IMG/VR virus record: IMGVR_UViG_3300007540_000043 | Span: 1-34,169 of that record | Strand: one strand, 5' to 3' | Origin: a virus | DNA: 34,169 nucleotides | Shown: positions 1 through 9,894 of the stretch, in pieces | Layout of the letters: every line of letters begins with the position of its first letter | Numbering within the stretch: the first letter of the stretch is position 1 | Program-made: the position numbers and the translations under genes | The notes under the pieces: model-generated | Databases searched by the model: none | What the model was told of the DNA's origin: nothing | What the model saw: only the letters and a program-made list of their open reading frames with translations

Positions 1-462
1 AATATAATCCCAAACAGCTTTCTCATCTTCTTTAGATACAGTTTGTCCACCAACTTGTGCTTTAGGTAATGCGCTACCACCACACTTATGGCATGTAGAT
101 ACATCATTACCACCATCTGCTGCTTTCCAAGACCAACCACAGCTATTACACTTCATTGTTTTAGTTAAAAGACCTCCTCCATATTTAGCCATTGGCACTT
201 CAAACACTTGATCACCGGGAAACTGATAATTATTACCTGGTGTCATTATTTGACTATTACCTAAATTATCTGTCCCCATAACAGGAAAATCTACATCTTC
301 CATTGTAATATTTCCAGATGGTATAATATTATATGGATTGTTTACATCAGGGCTATTTCTTTTATATCCATCAATACTAAACATACCAGATACATGTGTA
401 ATATATTCATTTGGCCCACCCGGTAAACCTAAACTTTGTTTATAACTAAATTTTTTTTTCAT
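1..462 (-). CDS. Zinc-ribbon virion-associated protein (N-terminal part)
   Basis: The gene starts at 462 and runs off the window at 1, so only about 154 residues are visible. Its ATG overlaps the TAA of the upstream muzzle gene (TAATG at 464-460), so it is probably translationally coupled to it. After a lysine-rich start come Pro/Gly/Asn-rich segments, including DVNNPYNIIPSGNITM and GNNYQFPGDQVFEVPM, followed by a CxxC...CxxC zinc ribbon (CNSCGW about 25 residues before CHKCGG). I recall this Pro/Gly-rich segment plus ribbon from large virion proteins of crAss-like and marine Bacteroidota phages, where it sits next to the tail nozzle. A packaged (cargo) or tail-associated protein is my inference; the function is not established from sequence. 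Confidence 0.75.
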   Translation of the reverse strand, partial: MKKKFSYKQSLGLPGGPNEYITHVSGMFSIDGYKRNSPDVNNPYNIIPSGNITMEDVDFPVMGTDNLGNSQIMTPGNNYQFPGDQVFEVPMAKYGGGLLTKTMKCNSCGWSWKAADGGNDVSTCHKCGGSALPKAQVGGQTVSKEDEKAVWDYI

Positions 463-3400
463 TATCTAAAGGACATGTTTAATTTTGTATTTGCTAATTT
501 AAGTAGCATTTTTCTATTTCCAGAGACATTTCTTCTTAAAATAACTTTGTTGTAATAATGTCTAAACTTTTTATGTTGTAAAGATTCTTTTTTATAGTTT
601 AAATTAAAAGCATTTAAATCTCTAATGTATCCATTAAGTTGTGTAATAAAAATACTTTGTTCAAAATTAGTAAATTCACCTCTATCTCTAGTTGTATCCC
701 AAAATTGATTAAATCTATATTTTTGTTCTTCTTTAGAATATAATATTCTAATGTCATTAGTTCCAATTATAGGATATTGCAACATACCATAAGGATCTTC
801 TTTAGGATTAAGTTCTAATTTTAATAAACCTGATACTTGTTCTGAATTATATATAATAGATTCATCAAAGTTAAAATCTAAATCATGCCATCTATCATCA
901 GCACAGCCATTATAAAGATCACCTTTATAAACATAAGATTCTAATTGATATTCAATACTTCTTAAAGTTGTAACATTTTGACCTGTATTTTCAATTAACT
1001 CAACTTCCCAAGGATAATCAATACCATAAAAATTAGCAAATGAATCACATCTAACATTATGTCTCCATATACGACTTTCTTCATTATTTGCTGGTGTAGA
1101 TAATAAACCAAAATATGAACACAATAATGGATTTGGATTTACATAAGATAAATCACCAACTAAATATAAATCATCACATTCACCTGACTCTGTAGTTACA
1201 GAACCAGAAAATTGAGCCGGTGGACAATTACATTCTATCTTTCTACAAATAGGAGGAAAATTAGAATCATAAGAACCTGTTTCTAAAGTATAATTACCAT
1301 TAACATCTGAATATATTAATTCATATCCATTAGGGCATGATAAACAAGCTTGTGCAGATACAGCATCTGCTACAGCAGTAATTGTATTTGGTTGATTTGC
1401 AGCTATACCAAATTCATAAGCTGAATTATTACAGCTTATATTTGATAATACTCCTTGGTCATATGGAACAGGGTTTGTTGCTCCTGCAAATAAAGCAATT
1501 ATATATTGATAGCTTATTGCACTACCACCTAACAAAGATGATTGATAAGGACAACCTACATTTGTTGAAGGAGCTGTTGAAGTATCTGTTACAAATAATA
1601 TATATTGTCTAAAGTTATTGTTACTTGTTCTATCACCTAACTGAGAAATTGTTTTATTATTTAATATTGTTTGAGCATGAATTAAAGCTGGTTCAATACT
1701 TGTTCCACCACCTAACCATGTAGATGTAAACCAAATATCTACTTCCGATGGTGTAATTGTATTACTCATACTAAAACCTAAAGGATTCATTGATAGTTGG
1801 GATGAACCCCACATTGTAAAACCAACTTGAATTTTACCTGCTGCCATTCCAGAAGCAATAGATGTGTTATTTAAAACACCTTGAACAAGAGCTCTTTCTG
1901 CTGCACCAATAGCACCAGCAGCACCTCCAGTACTACCTGAAACATCAACAGCAAAAATAATATCTATAAGACAGTTTGAATTATTATCAGTGCTTATTTC
2001 ATCAATTAAAACAGATGCTTTAGTTGTTTCTTGATATACTTTTTCACATTGATTTGTAAGAGAATTAAAGTTATAACCATCAGGGCAATAAAATGTATCA
2101 GATATAGTTGTTTGAGTTGTAAGAAAATGATTAATACTAGGTAATACTAACTCAGGAAACCAATCATGAAATGATATCCAAGCTTTAGATTTAGGATCGT
2201 ACGATACAGTCCAAGATGCGTTATTAAAATAAAGAGGATTTCCAATTTTTAAAGGTATAGGTCTAGAATTTGGTTTTGATCTTATTACAAATTCATCATT
2301 TTCAAAAGATATATTATTTAAAAATTCTTCTTTTACAGAATAATCTTTTTTCATAAAATAAACTACATCATCATTTGCATCATATATAGTTTGACATCCA
2401 ATACCTATTACAGGGTTATCAGCTAATTTACTAAATTCTAAATCACGATATTGTCTTATAAGAGTTGATGGTAAATATTTGTTAAACCAAGCTTTCATAC
2501 CGGAATTAGCAATATTTTCTAATTGACCTGTGTAATGAAATATTTTACCTTGAGCTTGAGATATATAAAACACACCCATTGGTGTACTTACAACAGAACG
2601 GGCGTTTTCAGATGAACCGTATTCATTTGAAAGATCTGAATTTACAATATTTTGAAATGGTTGACTAAATAAACCACCATCCCCAATAGTAAGCTTAGTG
2701 CCTAAATCTGTTTGTAGTTGATCAATTCCTTGAAACATTTGAGGAGATTGATATGGAAAAAATATAATTGCTCCGTTTTTATTTATAGGTTTGATTACAT
2801 TAACTCTATTTTTAAAATCTTTATAATTGTTAGGTAAAAATACTCTCCAAAAATCTTTCTTAGCTTCTCTTTGTGCTTGTAAAGAATAAATTAATCTTTT
2901 AGGATAATACTGGTAACAGTTTTCTGCAATTAAAGGATCATAATCTCTTTCTTGGACATTACCAAAAGAACTAACTTGAGTTATCATTTTATCAATGCTT
3001 AATGACAAATCATATTTATAAAAATTACCTTCTTTAATTATGTCTGCATGAAATAAATCATCAACGTTAGTGTACTGATAATTATCATAATGTCTACCTT
3101 TTGTTTCATCATCCCAATCTCTTTGTGCTAAATTATATTCAGATTCAACAAAGAAATCTTGTACGCCATTAACGTGAGTATACATATAGGCATATCTCAT
3201 TGCAAAAGCAGGATTAGGGTCACTGCTGTTAAACACGGCTCCCATACCTGATGCGCAACTATTAGAACCTCTATCTAAATAAAATAAATCATTTGGTAAA
3301 GCGTTTTTAGTATTTGCAAAACCCAAAGTTACAATTTCATCTGCTAATTGTGTTGTATCATATTTACGTGTATCCATCCAAAATCTTGGATAAGGTATAT

Positions 3401-6400
3401 TTATTCTTTGTAAATAATCATAAGAATATTGATTAGGTTGACCATTTAAAAAGTCAGCAAAAATTGGCATTATTGTTTTTTCAGTGTATCTATTAATATA
3501 AACATCACCAGCAAATATAGGTTTAGATTTAAATTTTTCTTGTGGTATTTTAATATCAACTAACTCTAAACAACCTCTCATTTGAATTTGTTTAACGCCA
3601 TCTAATTGACCGTATTGATTTTTAAAATTATATTTTAATGCCCCATATATTGCAGAAATAGATCTTGATTGTTCTTGTTCCGGATTTTTTATATAAGTAT
3701 TTCCATAATCATTAACCGTATCACCACCAATTGTATATCTTGATTTATCAACAACTAAAGGATTTTCTAATTCATTTTCAGTAGCAACTAAAACAGTCAT
3801 TGGTCTAAATAAATTATTTATTTTATAACCCTCAAATTCTTGAAATGAACTTCCTATGTAATTAGAATTTAAATTTTTAGTTCTAAATGTTAAATTACTA
3901 TTTCTAAGTGTAAAATTATTATAAAAACCATGTGAATTGTGTTTAAAAGCAAAATCTTCTTCACTAACAAGATTATAAAATAAATCTATTATTTCTTGAG
4001 CGCCTGTTGCAATATTTGTTTTTGCAATAACTAGTCCTAAAAAAGTACTTATAACTTTAGGTAATGCTCCAGAAGGATGTGTAACGTTATAAGTTTCATA
4101 ATACTTGCCGCTATTAATACCGGGTACTCCACTTGCAAGTAAGTTTGCTTCATTATTTATTCTAAGATTAAGTTGATTAGCTAATTTACCACCTGAGTAT
4201 AATGAAGCAAAAGAAGCTAAATCATCTAATAAAAGTTCAAAAATACCATATGTAATCAAAGAGGCTTCTATTGCAGCTGCAGCTGCAGTTACAGAAGATG
4301 CTAATTTCAGACCTGGAATTGAAAAAGATGTACCTCCAACAGCTATGTTTGGATCTGTATGTTGAGATAATCCTTCAAGACCATAAGATTGATTACCTTT
4401 AACTCTACTAATAGCATATCCAACACCAAATAATCCAGCAATTAAAGCACCTCCGTTTCTTAATAATTTATTTTGAGGATGATTTTCTGATTTAATAAAA
4501 TGACCTATAGCACTACCGTCAAGATCTCCGTAAACTCTTGTTTCATAAGCATTTAAAAAAGGTCTTCTAAACATTAACTCTGGAGAATGAAATGTAAAAT
4601 AATCTTTTTTATACCCCGTTAATGGTTTAAATGAAACTTTAGATTGAGTAAATGTATCACAACCATCTGTTCTATGATCACTGTTTTGTTTACCGTCATG
4701 AAAATAAACGTCAGGTCTTAAATCATTATAAGGATAGTTAGGATATAAACCTTTACTATTACCTAAAGTTTGGCCACCTTCAGGTATATTATATTCACGC
4801 ATATTTTTAAATATACCTTTTGCAAGAATAGATTTATGACCTTCTCTTGAACCTCTTAATATTTCATAACCAACAATGTTAGTTATAATGTTTCCATTAT
4901 TATCTAAAGGTGGAGATATATTTTCAAATTCAACACCTAATACTCTTATTGTTGTTCCATTTGTAGAAGATATTTGTAATTGAGATCCTATTTCTTCAGT
5001 AGGCATTTTATGATGTCTAATATTTTTACCGCATAAATTGTCCCATATATCAGGTCTAGTTGCTGGATATTTTTCAGTAGACTCCCAATAAGCCATATCA
5101 CCCTTAGCTATTATAATACCGTTATCTTCTGTTGGTATAGATAAATTACTATTTGTAACAGTTGCTGTATTATAAATTTCAAAATTCATTTCATCATTAG
5201 CTAAAGAATTTAATCCGCCACTAATAGCAATTTCATTTATTACTTGACCAAATTGATTTAATCCATTGGTTTTAGGTGCTCTACCTGGAATATGATATGA
5301 ACTAGATCTTTCACCTGTATTATAAATCCATCTAATAAAAAAAGCATACTGCTCATCTCTCATAAATCCTGTTTTATTACCTCCTTTATAATAATAAGAA
5401 GCAGGATACTCGGCAACAACCCATTTAGCTTTAATTTGATTTGCTAATGGTTGATAATTAAAATCAAATTGTTCTACAGGACCTTGTCTTATTAACCAAT
5501 CATTTACAACATACATTGTATCTGATTTTTCATAAGCAGGTGATCTTAAAGGAATTATTTCTAATGGTATACTAATTAATGATTGATCTATATAATCAAT
5601 TTCAATATCCATTTGTTCTGTGCTATATAATCCTATTTTTTTAGCTACAGTATTTTGTTGATTATTAGAAAGAATTACAAGTTCATAATAATCAAATTGC
5701 TTATCTAAATTTGATATTGTAATACGTAAAGAACCTGAAGTTCCTGAATGATCAAATAAAGATTGAACATTTGATACACCAATGTAATCTGTAACTTTTT
5801 GATTATTTACAGTATAAGCAACAAAAACTTGATATGATCCGTTTCTTAATTGACCACCACTTTCACCTTTATTTAATTTAATACACGGCGTATCAACCAA
5901 TGGGGCCAATCTTATTTTTTCACAATCTAATTCATTTGTATTTTCATAAATAAGACAATCAGCTCCAGGTTTTGAAGTTATTATTTGTTTCCATGGTATA
6001 TCATTTAAATTAAGAGTTCTTGATGGATTATTACCATCATCCCAATATGTTTGCCAAGAGCAATCAAAATTTTCTTTTGCTGCTCCAACAATTAAATGTT
6101 TTTTATTAAAGTTTAAACAAGGATCATTAACAAGAGTTGTATACTCACATTTACTATCATCAAATAATCCTATCTCAGAGTTTATATCATCTGTAGAATA
6201 TAAGACCCATTGATCAGAATAAGTATGTATAGCACCTATAATTGTATAAGGCACTTTAGCACATTCTAAATTTGAAGGTTCATTTCCTATAAGACCAGTA
6301 TCACCATCTACAGAATTATTTGCAGCATTACGAGCATGAGACCAAGCTTCTTTTGGTTGATAAGAAGATGACATATCTTTCATCATACCTTTAATAAAAA

Positions 6401-6455
6401 TTCTAGAGTCTATACTTGATGTATTTTGCACAGATGGTTCATTTTGTTTTGCCAT
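462..6455 (-). CDS. Giant tail nozzle (muzzle/stump) protein with inserted VWA domain
   Basis: This 1997-aa protein is the largest in the window. Its opening (IFIKGMMKDMSSSYQPKEAW, then ARNAANN...GNEPSN and GIIGxx-like strands) matches the pattern of crAss-like muzzle/stabilisation proteins, which form the distal tail tube and relate to T7 gp12/P22 gp10 nozzles. It follows two ring-type genes, as expected for a tail protein. Around residues 660-740 there are Gly/Ala-rich hydrophobic stretches (GGALIAGLFGVGYAI; VTAAAAAIEASLITYGIF) that could be internal helices or membrane-active. At about residues 1490-1700 lies a von Willebrand factor A domain with a complete-looking MIDAS: DVSGS, the Thr of GGGTS, and the Asp of VTDTS. 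The domain is flanked by two similar Cys modules (CPDGYNF...C before, CPNGYEL...C after), which suggests insertion into a Cys-rich loop. The tail role is confident; the VWA role in host adhesion is inference. Confidence 0.85.
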   Translation of the reverse strand: MAKQNEPSVQNTSSIDSRIFIKGMMKDMSSSYQPKEAWSHARNAANNSVDGDTGLIGNEPSNLECAKVPYTIIGAIHTYSDQWVLYSTDDINSEIGLFDDSKCEYTTLVNDPCLNFNKKHLIVGAAKENFDCSWQTYWDDGNNPSRTLNLNDIPWKQIITSKPGADCLIYENTNELDCEKIRLAPLVDTPCIKLNKGESGGQLRNGSYQVFVAYTVNNQKVTDYIGVSNVQSLFDHSGTSGSLRITISNLDKQFDYYELVILSNNQQNTVAKKIGLYSTEQMDIEIDYIDQSLISIPLEIIPLRSPAYEKSDTMYVVNDWLIRQGPVEQFDFNYQPLANQIKAKWVVAEYPASYYYKGGNKTGFMRDEQYAFFIRWIYNTGERSSSYHIPGRAPKTNGLNQFGQVINEIAISGGLNSLANDEMNFEIYNTATVTNSNLSIPTEDNGIIIAKGDMAYWESTEKYPATRPDIWDNLCGKNIRHHKMPTEEIGSQLQISSTNGTTIRVLGVEFENISPPLDNNGNIITNIVGYEILRGSREGHKSILAKGIFKNMREYNIPEGGQTLGNSKGLYPNYPYNDLRPDVYFHDGKQNSDHRTDGCDTFTQSKVSFKPLTGYKKDYFTFHSPELMFRRPFLNAYETRVYGDLDGSAIGHFIKSENHPQNKLLRNGGALIAGLFGVGYAISRVKGNQSYGLEGLSQHTDPNIAVGGTSFSIPGLKLASSVTAAAAAIEASLITYGIFELLLDDLASFASLYSGGKLANQLNLRINNEANLLASGVPGINSGKYYETYNVTHPSGALPKVISTFLGLVIAKTNIATGAQEIIDLFYNLVSEEDFAFKHNSHGFYNNFTLRNSNLTFRTKNLNSNYIGSSFQEFEGYKINNLFRPMTVLVATENELENPLVVDKSRYTIGGDTVNDYGNTYIKNPEQEQSRSISAIYGALKYNFKNQYGQLDGVKQIQMRGCLELVDIKIPQEKFKSKPIFAGDVYINRYTEKTIMPIFADFLNGQPNQYSYDYLQRINIPYPRFWMDTRKYDTTQLADEIVTLGFANTKNALPNDLFYLDRGSNSCASGMGAVFNSSDPNPAFAMRYAYMYTHVNGVQDFFVESEYNLAQRDWDDETKGRHYDNYQYTNVDDLFHADIIKEGNFYKYDLSLSIDKMITQVSSFGNVQERDYDPLIAENCYQYYPKRLIYSLQAQREAKKDFWRVFLPNNYKDFKNRVNVIKPINKNGAIIFFPYQSPQMFQGIDQLQTDLGTKLTIGDGGLFSQPFQNIVNSDLSNEYGSSENARSVVSTPMGVFYISQAQGKIFHYTGQLENIANSGMKAWFNKYLPSTLIRQYRDLEFSKLADNPVIGIGCQTIYDANDDVVYFMKKDYSVKEEFLNNISFENDEFVIRSKPNSRPIPLKIGNPLYFNNASWTVSYDPKSKAWISFHDWFPELVLPSINHFLTTQTTISDTFYCPDGYNFNSLTNQCEKVYQETTKASVLIDEISTDNNSNCLIDIIFAVDVSGSTGGAAGAIGAAERALVQGVLNNTSIASGMAAGKIQVGFTMWGSSQLSMNPLGFSMSNTITPSEVDIWFTSTWLGGGTSIEPALIHAQTILNNKTISQLGDRTSNNNFRQYILFVTDTSTAPSTNVGCPYQSSLLGGSAISYQYIIALFAGATNPVPYDQGVLSNISCNNSAYEFGIAANQPNTITAVADAVSAQACLSCPNGYELIYSDVNGNYTLETGSYDSNFPPICRKIECNCPPAQFSGSVTTESGECDDLYLVGDLSYVNPNPLLCSYFGLLSTPANNEESRIWRHNVRCDSFANFYGIDYPWEVELIENTGQNVTTLRSIEYQLESYVYKGDLYNGCADDRWHDLDFNFDESIIYNSEQVSGLLKLELNPKEDPYGMLQYPIIGTNDIRILYSKEEQKYRFNQFWDTTRDRGEFTNFEQSIFITQLNGYIRDLNAFNLNYKKESLQHKKFRHYYNKVILRRNVSGNRKMLLKLANTKLNMSFR

Positions 6456-6459
6456 GATA

Positions 6460-7338
6460 TTATCTTATTGTAGGTGTGCTTTTAAACATGTTATAATAAT
6501 TGTGGTATTGAGCTTTTCTATTTACTTCCCACATTTTTTTTAATTCAGCAAAGTCAGGTGTATTAATAAAACTTAATGCATTATTTCTAGAAGCTCTAAG
6601 TCTTTGTTCTATTAGTCCCATTTGGTTACTTACATTCTCACCAGCAAACATCATATTTTCAAGTATTCTTTGCTTTAAAGCATACTCATAATATTCATTA
6701 CAATAAGGATGATCTAATACAAGAAGATTACCTTCATTATCTTCCATTGCTCCTTGAAAATTTAAATATACTTTTCCTGAAGTAAAATTAGTTTTTATAA
6801 AACCGTCTTTAATTTCAGCAAGATTTTGAGATCTTGTATTTATATTTGGACAATCACATGTTGCATCATTAATAGTTGTTATCGTTAAAGGTTCAAATGT
6901 ACTATAAGATCTGTATTGACTAGTTCCAACTTTTTGAACAAGTTTATATTCCGAATCACCGCAAGCTGTTAAAACACAAACATCATTACATTTAGAATCT
7001 TCACATGGTCCGGTCATACCCGGATCAGGAACATAATTAACATCTACAGTTTCAACATGTGTACCGGAAGGCATTTTTGTTTCAATAGTATATTCGTTAC
7101 AAATAAAAGCATAATTTAAATAAGCAAAATCATGGGGTAGTCTAGCTTTATTATGCTCAATATCTAAAACAACTTGTTTAGTTCTATTAATTTTTAAACC
7201 TAAATCATAATTTACTCTTGTTGCAACTTTAATAAGTTGTCCAGGTTCTATCATACCCTCAAGAGCATAGCTAGAAAAATCAATCGTTACATCATTTAAT
7301 AATTGATTAAAAGTTCTATATTTATGTGATACGCTCAT
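6460..7338 (-). CDS. Ring/adaptor-type tail connector protein (292 aa)
   Basis: Opening with MSVSHKYRTFNQLLNDV, the protein has a basic-hydrophobic N-terminal half, a Cys-rich middle (CEDSKCNDVCVLTACG, then CDCP), and a helical C-terminus containing YYEYALKQRILENMMFAGE. This architecture, and its place directly upstream of the muzzle gene (four bases apart), resembles crAss-like ring proteins that connect portal and muzzle. Its ATG overlaps the stop of the preceding ring-type gene (TAATG at 7340-7336), so the two are probably made in fixed ratio. The Cys cluster could bind metal or form disulfides in the mature tail. The connector class is likely, but which ring it forms cannot be told from sequence alone. 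Confidence 0.7.
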   Translation of the reverse strand: MSVSHKYRTFNQLLNDVTIDFSSYALEGMIEPGQLIKVATRVNYDLGLKINRTKQVVLDIEHNKARLPHDFAYLNYAFICNEYTIETKMPSGTHVETVDVNYVPDPGMTGPCEDSKCNDVCVLTACGDSEYKLVQKVGTSQYRSYSTFEPLTITTINDATCDCPNINTRSQNLAEIKDGFIKTNFTSGKVYLNFQGAMEDNEGNLLVLDHPYCNEYYEYALKQRILENMMFAGENVSNQMGLIEQRLRASRNNALSFINTPDFAELKKMWEVNRKAQYHNYYNMFKSTPTIR

Positions 7339-8006
7339 TATCTATGTAAATTAATTTTGTTATCTGAATCTTCAGCCGGTATACTTAAAGTGTTAGTCAT
7401 AACAAGCATAACTTGTTGTTCTATTTCAGCAAATAATGCTTCAGGTATATTTATTTTTTGTAAGTATCTTGGTATACATTCATCTTTTTCAGAAGTCCAT
7501 TTTGAAATATCACCATTAAATACACCTTCTAATTTAATTGCATCCCATTCTATATTAGGAAAATAAAGATAACCATTAAGATACCAAAAATATTTTGTTT
7601 TGTTATATCTAAAAGATGTAGTATTACTCATAGAAGTATAAGTGCCAGGATGCGTAGGTTGTAATTCTGTAGATCCATCTATAGAACTTACTGTCCTGAT
7701 TAATGGACCCCAATAACCTTCAATCATGTGAGGTAGTTTATCTTTAGTTCTTTTTATTATACAACCGCTTTTTATTCCAGTACAAGTAGCTTCTACTTTA
7801 TCTACTTCTATTAATTCAATAAACGGTAAAGTTTGCCAAACTGAATTAAATTTCATTAATTTGTTAGCGTTGTCTTGCCTTCTCATTAATAATTGAGAAA
7901 ACTTTTGTATCAAACTATATACATATCTGTCTGTTACAAAAGCATCTTGTACTTCAGCTTTTACTTGACCTCTTATTCTTGATATAACTTCTCCTATTGT
8001 TGTCAT
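7338..8006 (-). CDS. Ring/adaptor-type tail connector protein (222 aa)
   Basis: The N-terminal half is helical (GEVISRIRGQVKAEVQDAFV, DRYVYSLIQKFSQLLMRRQD), followed by a beta-rich middle and a C-terminal helix (IPEALFAEIEQQVMLVMTNT). This helix-beta-helix layout and size fit the P22 gp4-like/crAss ring proteins that dock under the portal. It is translationally coupled to the 292-aa connector downstream and shares a unit with the muzzle. It shows no Walker, protease or nuclease motifs. I favour a head-tail connector ring; confidence rests on layout and context rather than a signature motif. Confidence 0.7.
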   Translation of the reverse strand: MTTIGEVISRIRGQVKAEVQDAFVTDRYVYSLIQKFSQLLMRRQDNANKLMKFNSVWQTLPFIELIEVDKVEATCTGIKSGCIIKRTKDKLPHMIEGYWGPLIRTVSSIDGSTELQPTHPGTYTSMSNTTSFRYNKTKYFWYLNGYLYFPNIEWDAIKLEGVFNGDISKWTSEKDECIPRYLQKINIPEALFAEIEQQVMLVMTNTLSIPAEDSDNKINLHR

Positions 8007-8011
8007 GATGT

Positions 8012-8578
8012 TTATATTTTAAATTCATCATAGTTCTTTAACGCTTCTTTAGTATTAAGAGGATCAGAGTCATACAGTTGTGAAACTTTTATTTTAGTCT
8101 GCATCTTTAAATATTTAGTCCAATTTTTTAAATATTCTTTAGACACTGTTCTTTTAAATTCTCTTCCTGCTGTGAAAGACCAAAGCTCTCTGTTTTTAAA
8201 TCTATACTTTGTTGACCAATTAGTATAAAATATTTTACATATGTTGCCGTCTGTTTCCCAGTTTTTATTTCTTAATACTTTACCGTATTCATTAGATTTT
8301 GAATAATCAACATTTATAGATTTTGCTGGTGGGCATGTGCCTATAAATAAATAACCTAAAGAATCAGGTAGTTCTACACCTTCTCTATGTTTTATGACAC
8401 CTTCCCATAATGCTTTATTGTATAGCTTAATTATTTCTTTTAATTTGCTATTATTAATATTTGCATATAATGGTTTTTTGTCTTTAAATTCCTTAAATGT
8501 TTTTTTGTTCAGAAAGCTTAATATTTTTTTCCTATATCTAGGCGCATTTAAATCAGGCTTTTTAAAATTATTATTCAT
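8012..8578 (-). CDS. Conserved phage protein of unknown function (188 aa)
   Basis: A basic protein rich in Lys, Tyr and Trp. The central part has the striking segment FIGTCPPAKSINVDYSKSNE and then IFYTNWSTKYRFKNRELWSF, rich in aromatics and charged residues. I recall similar proteins in other Bacteroidota phages, but not a function. There are no transmembrane segments or recognisable catalytic motif. It is the first gene after the metallophosphoesterase terminator and leads the unit that contains the ring proteins and muzzle, so a tail-assembly or accessory structural role is possible. A DNA- or RNA-binding role would also fit the composition. Confidence 0.6.
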   Translation of the reverse strand: MNNNFKKPDLNAPRYRKKILSFLNKKTFKEFKDKKPLYANINNSKLKEIIKLYNKALWEGVIKHREGVELPDSLGYLFIGTCPPAKSINVDYSKSNEYGKVLRNKNWETDGNICKIFYTNWSTKYRFKNRELWSFTAGREFKRTVSKEYLKNWTKYLKMQTKIKVSQLYDSDPLNTKEALKNYDEFKI

Positions 8579-8592
8579 ACTATTATATTATT

Positions 8593-8603
8593 AATTTACA
8601 AAA
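8593..8603 (-). promoter_or_regulatory. Candidate late promoter element overlapping a terminator tract
   Basis: On the minus strand this reads TTTTGTAAATT, matching the TTTTGTAnATT motif seen in other late-gene gaps. It lies within and just after the T-run of the metallophosphoesterase terminator and only about 15 bases before the ATG at 8578, much closer than the other copies, so the transcript would have a very short leader. Confidence 0.4.
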
Positions 8604-8648
8604 AAAAGAGCACTTATGAAAGTTTATACGTTGAACTTTTATAGTGCT
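8601..8648 (-). terminator. Rho-independent terminator of the metallophosphoesterase gene
   Basis: On the minus strand a long stem (AGCACTATAAAAGTT pairing with AACTTTCATAAGTGCT, with one bulged base and one G-T type mismatch) is followed by CTTTTTTTT. The right arm on the plus strand includes the gene's own stop codon, so the hairpin starts inside the coding end. Confidence 0.85.
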
Positions 8649-9862
8649 TGATAAGTTAACTCACATATGTTACCTTTAATGGGATCTTGCAGCTCTAATT
8701 TACCTGATCTTTTGTTACCAACATATTTATTACTGTAATGATAATAATCCGTTTTACCTAAACTAGGAAGTGTTTTTTCTACAAATCCAGCTGTTTCATT
8801 AGACGTCATATATTCTACTTTTCTATCTGTGTGAATATGACCTTTATACAATGTTCTATTAGTTGTATTACCCCATTGTTTAGGATATTCAGATGCATAA
8901 ATCAAAGGATTATTTTTAGAAGATTTATCTCCGTGTTCAAATGCATTAAAATTATTATGCCATACATGCACTTTTCTTTCTTCATATTTTACATCCCATA
9001 TAATTTCATCTGATTCAATTGATTTAGATAAAGCATGCGCTAAATGAAATGATGATAATCTATCATGGTTACCCGGAACATAAACAACAACTAAATTTTT
9101 ACAAAAATTTTTAATGTATCCAATGGCCCAATGCATTGCATCAAATGCTTGTTTGTAAGCTTCTGTTGCACTCATGCAATTATCTAAAGGTGTGCCGCTT
9201 GTTGTAGTTCCTGTAAATGTGTCCATATTAATTAAGTCACCACCGACAACAAAATACATTGTTTCTATATAATAAATTTTATCAGCTCTACCTAACAAAT
9301 CTATTATGGTATCTTCAAAGTCTTTATCAATTGTTTCATTACCTTGTTTGCCAAAATGTATGTCCTGTAAAGAAATTATACCACAAACTTTTTGTAATTT
9401 TTTTAAATTGCTAATATTTGTTTTTGGTAATTTATATGTTTTAGGTTTCCAGCTTTCTAATAATTTTTTTAAATTGTCTGTATCTGTATTTTTTAATTTA
9501 GTTACTAATGCTGAAACTCTCCAATGATCTCCCATTTGTTTGTTCCAGTATTGAGACAATTTCCATTCTTTTGTATCAATTTTAAGTAAAGATATAATTT
9601 CTTCTGAATTTTTTGGTTCATTTGTAAATGTACCAGAAACAGTTTTTTCTCCTTTATCTAAGTTTACTGATTCTGCTATTTGTGAATGTTCAGCAGCTTT
9701 GGTAAAAAACTTATCTTTTTTCTTATTGTTTTTTCTATCAGCAAGAACTTGTTTTTTTAATTTTATATAATACTCTTGAGATATACCTAATCTTTTAGCA
9801 GAATAAGAGGGATCTTTTTTCCATCTTAAACTTTCAATTATTTGTTTTGTTAAATTATTCAT
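8639..9862 (-). CDS. Calcineurin-like metallophosphoesterase with N-terminal HTH
   Basis: The complete metal-binding set of the calcineurin-like phosphoesterase fold is present in order: DIH (D167, H169), GGD (D209), GNHD (N265, H266), HGD (H310) and GHIH (H342, H344). The family hydrolyses phosphomono- or diesters, including nucleic acids, with two divalent metals. The first 40 residues contain a helix-turn-helix-like segment (SYSAKRLGISQEYYIKLKKQ), and residues 40-75 are highly charged, suggesting a DNA-binding head on the nuclease/phosphatase body. The gene lies among tail and fibre genes but has its own promoter-like motif at about 9895-9908 and its own terminator at 8601-8648, so it is probably expressed separately. 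A DNA-processing or repair role (SbcD-like chemistry) is inference. Confidence 0.88.
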   Translation of the reverse strand: MNNLTKQIIESLRWKKDPSYSAKRLGISQEYYIKLKKQVLADRKNNKKKDKFFTKAAEHSQIAESVNLDKGEKTVSGTFTNEPKNSEEIISLLKIDTKEWKLSQYWNKQMGDHWRVSALVTKLKNTDTDNLKKLLESWKPKTYKLPKTNISNLKKLQKVCGIISLQDIHFGKQGNETIDKDFEDTIIDLLGRADKIYYIETMYFVVGGDLINMDTFTGTTTSGTPLDNCMSATEAYKQAFDAMHWAIGYIKNFCKNLVVVYVPGNHDRLSSFHLAHALSKSIESDEIIWDVKYEERKVHVWHNNFNAFEHGDKSSKNNPLIYASEYPKQWGNTTNRTLYKGHIHTDRKVEYMTSNETAGFVEKTLPSLGKTDYYHYSNKYVGNKRSGKLELQDPIKGNICELTYQAL

Positions 9863-9894
9863 AATAAGTTAATTACAAAAGTTTATAAATACAT

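Noticed and set aside
1382-1612. Plus-strand ORF of 76 codons
   Set aside because: It lies antisense inside the muzzle VWA region, is low-complexity Leu/Tyr/Ile, and has no independent support.
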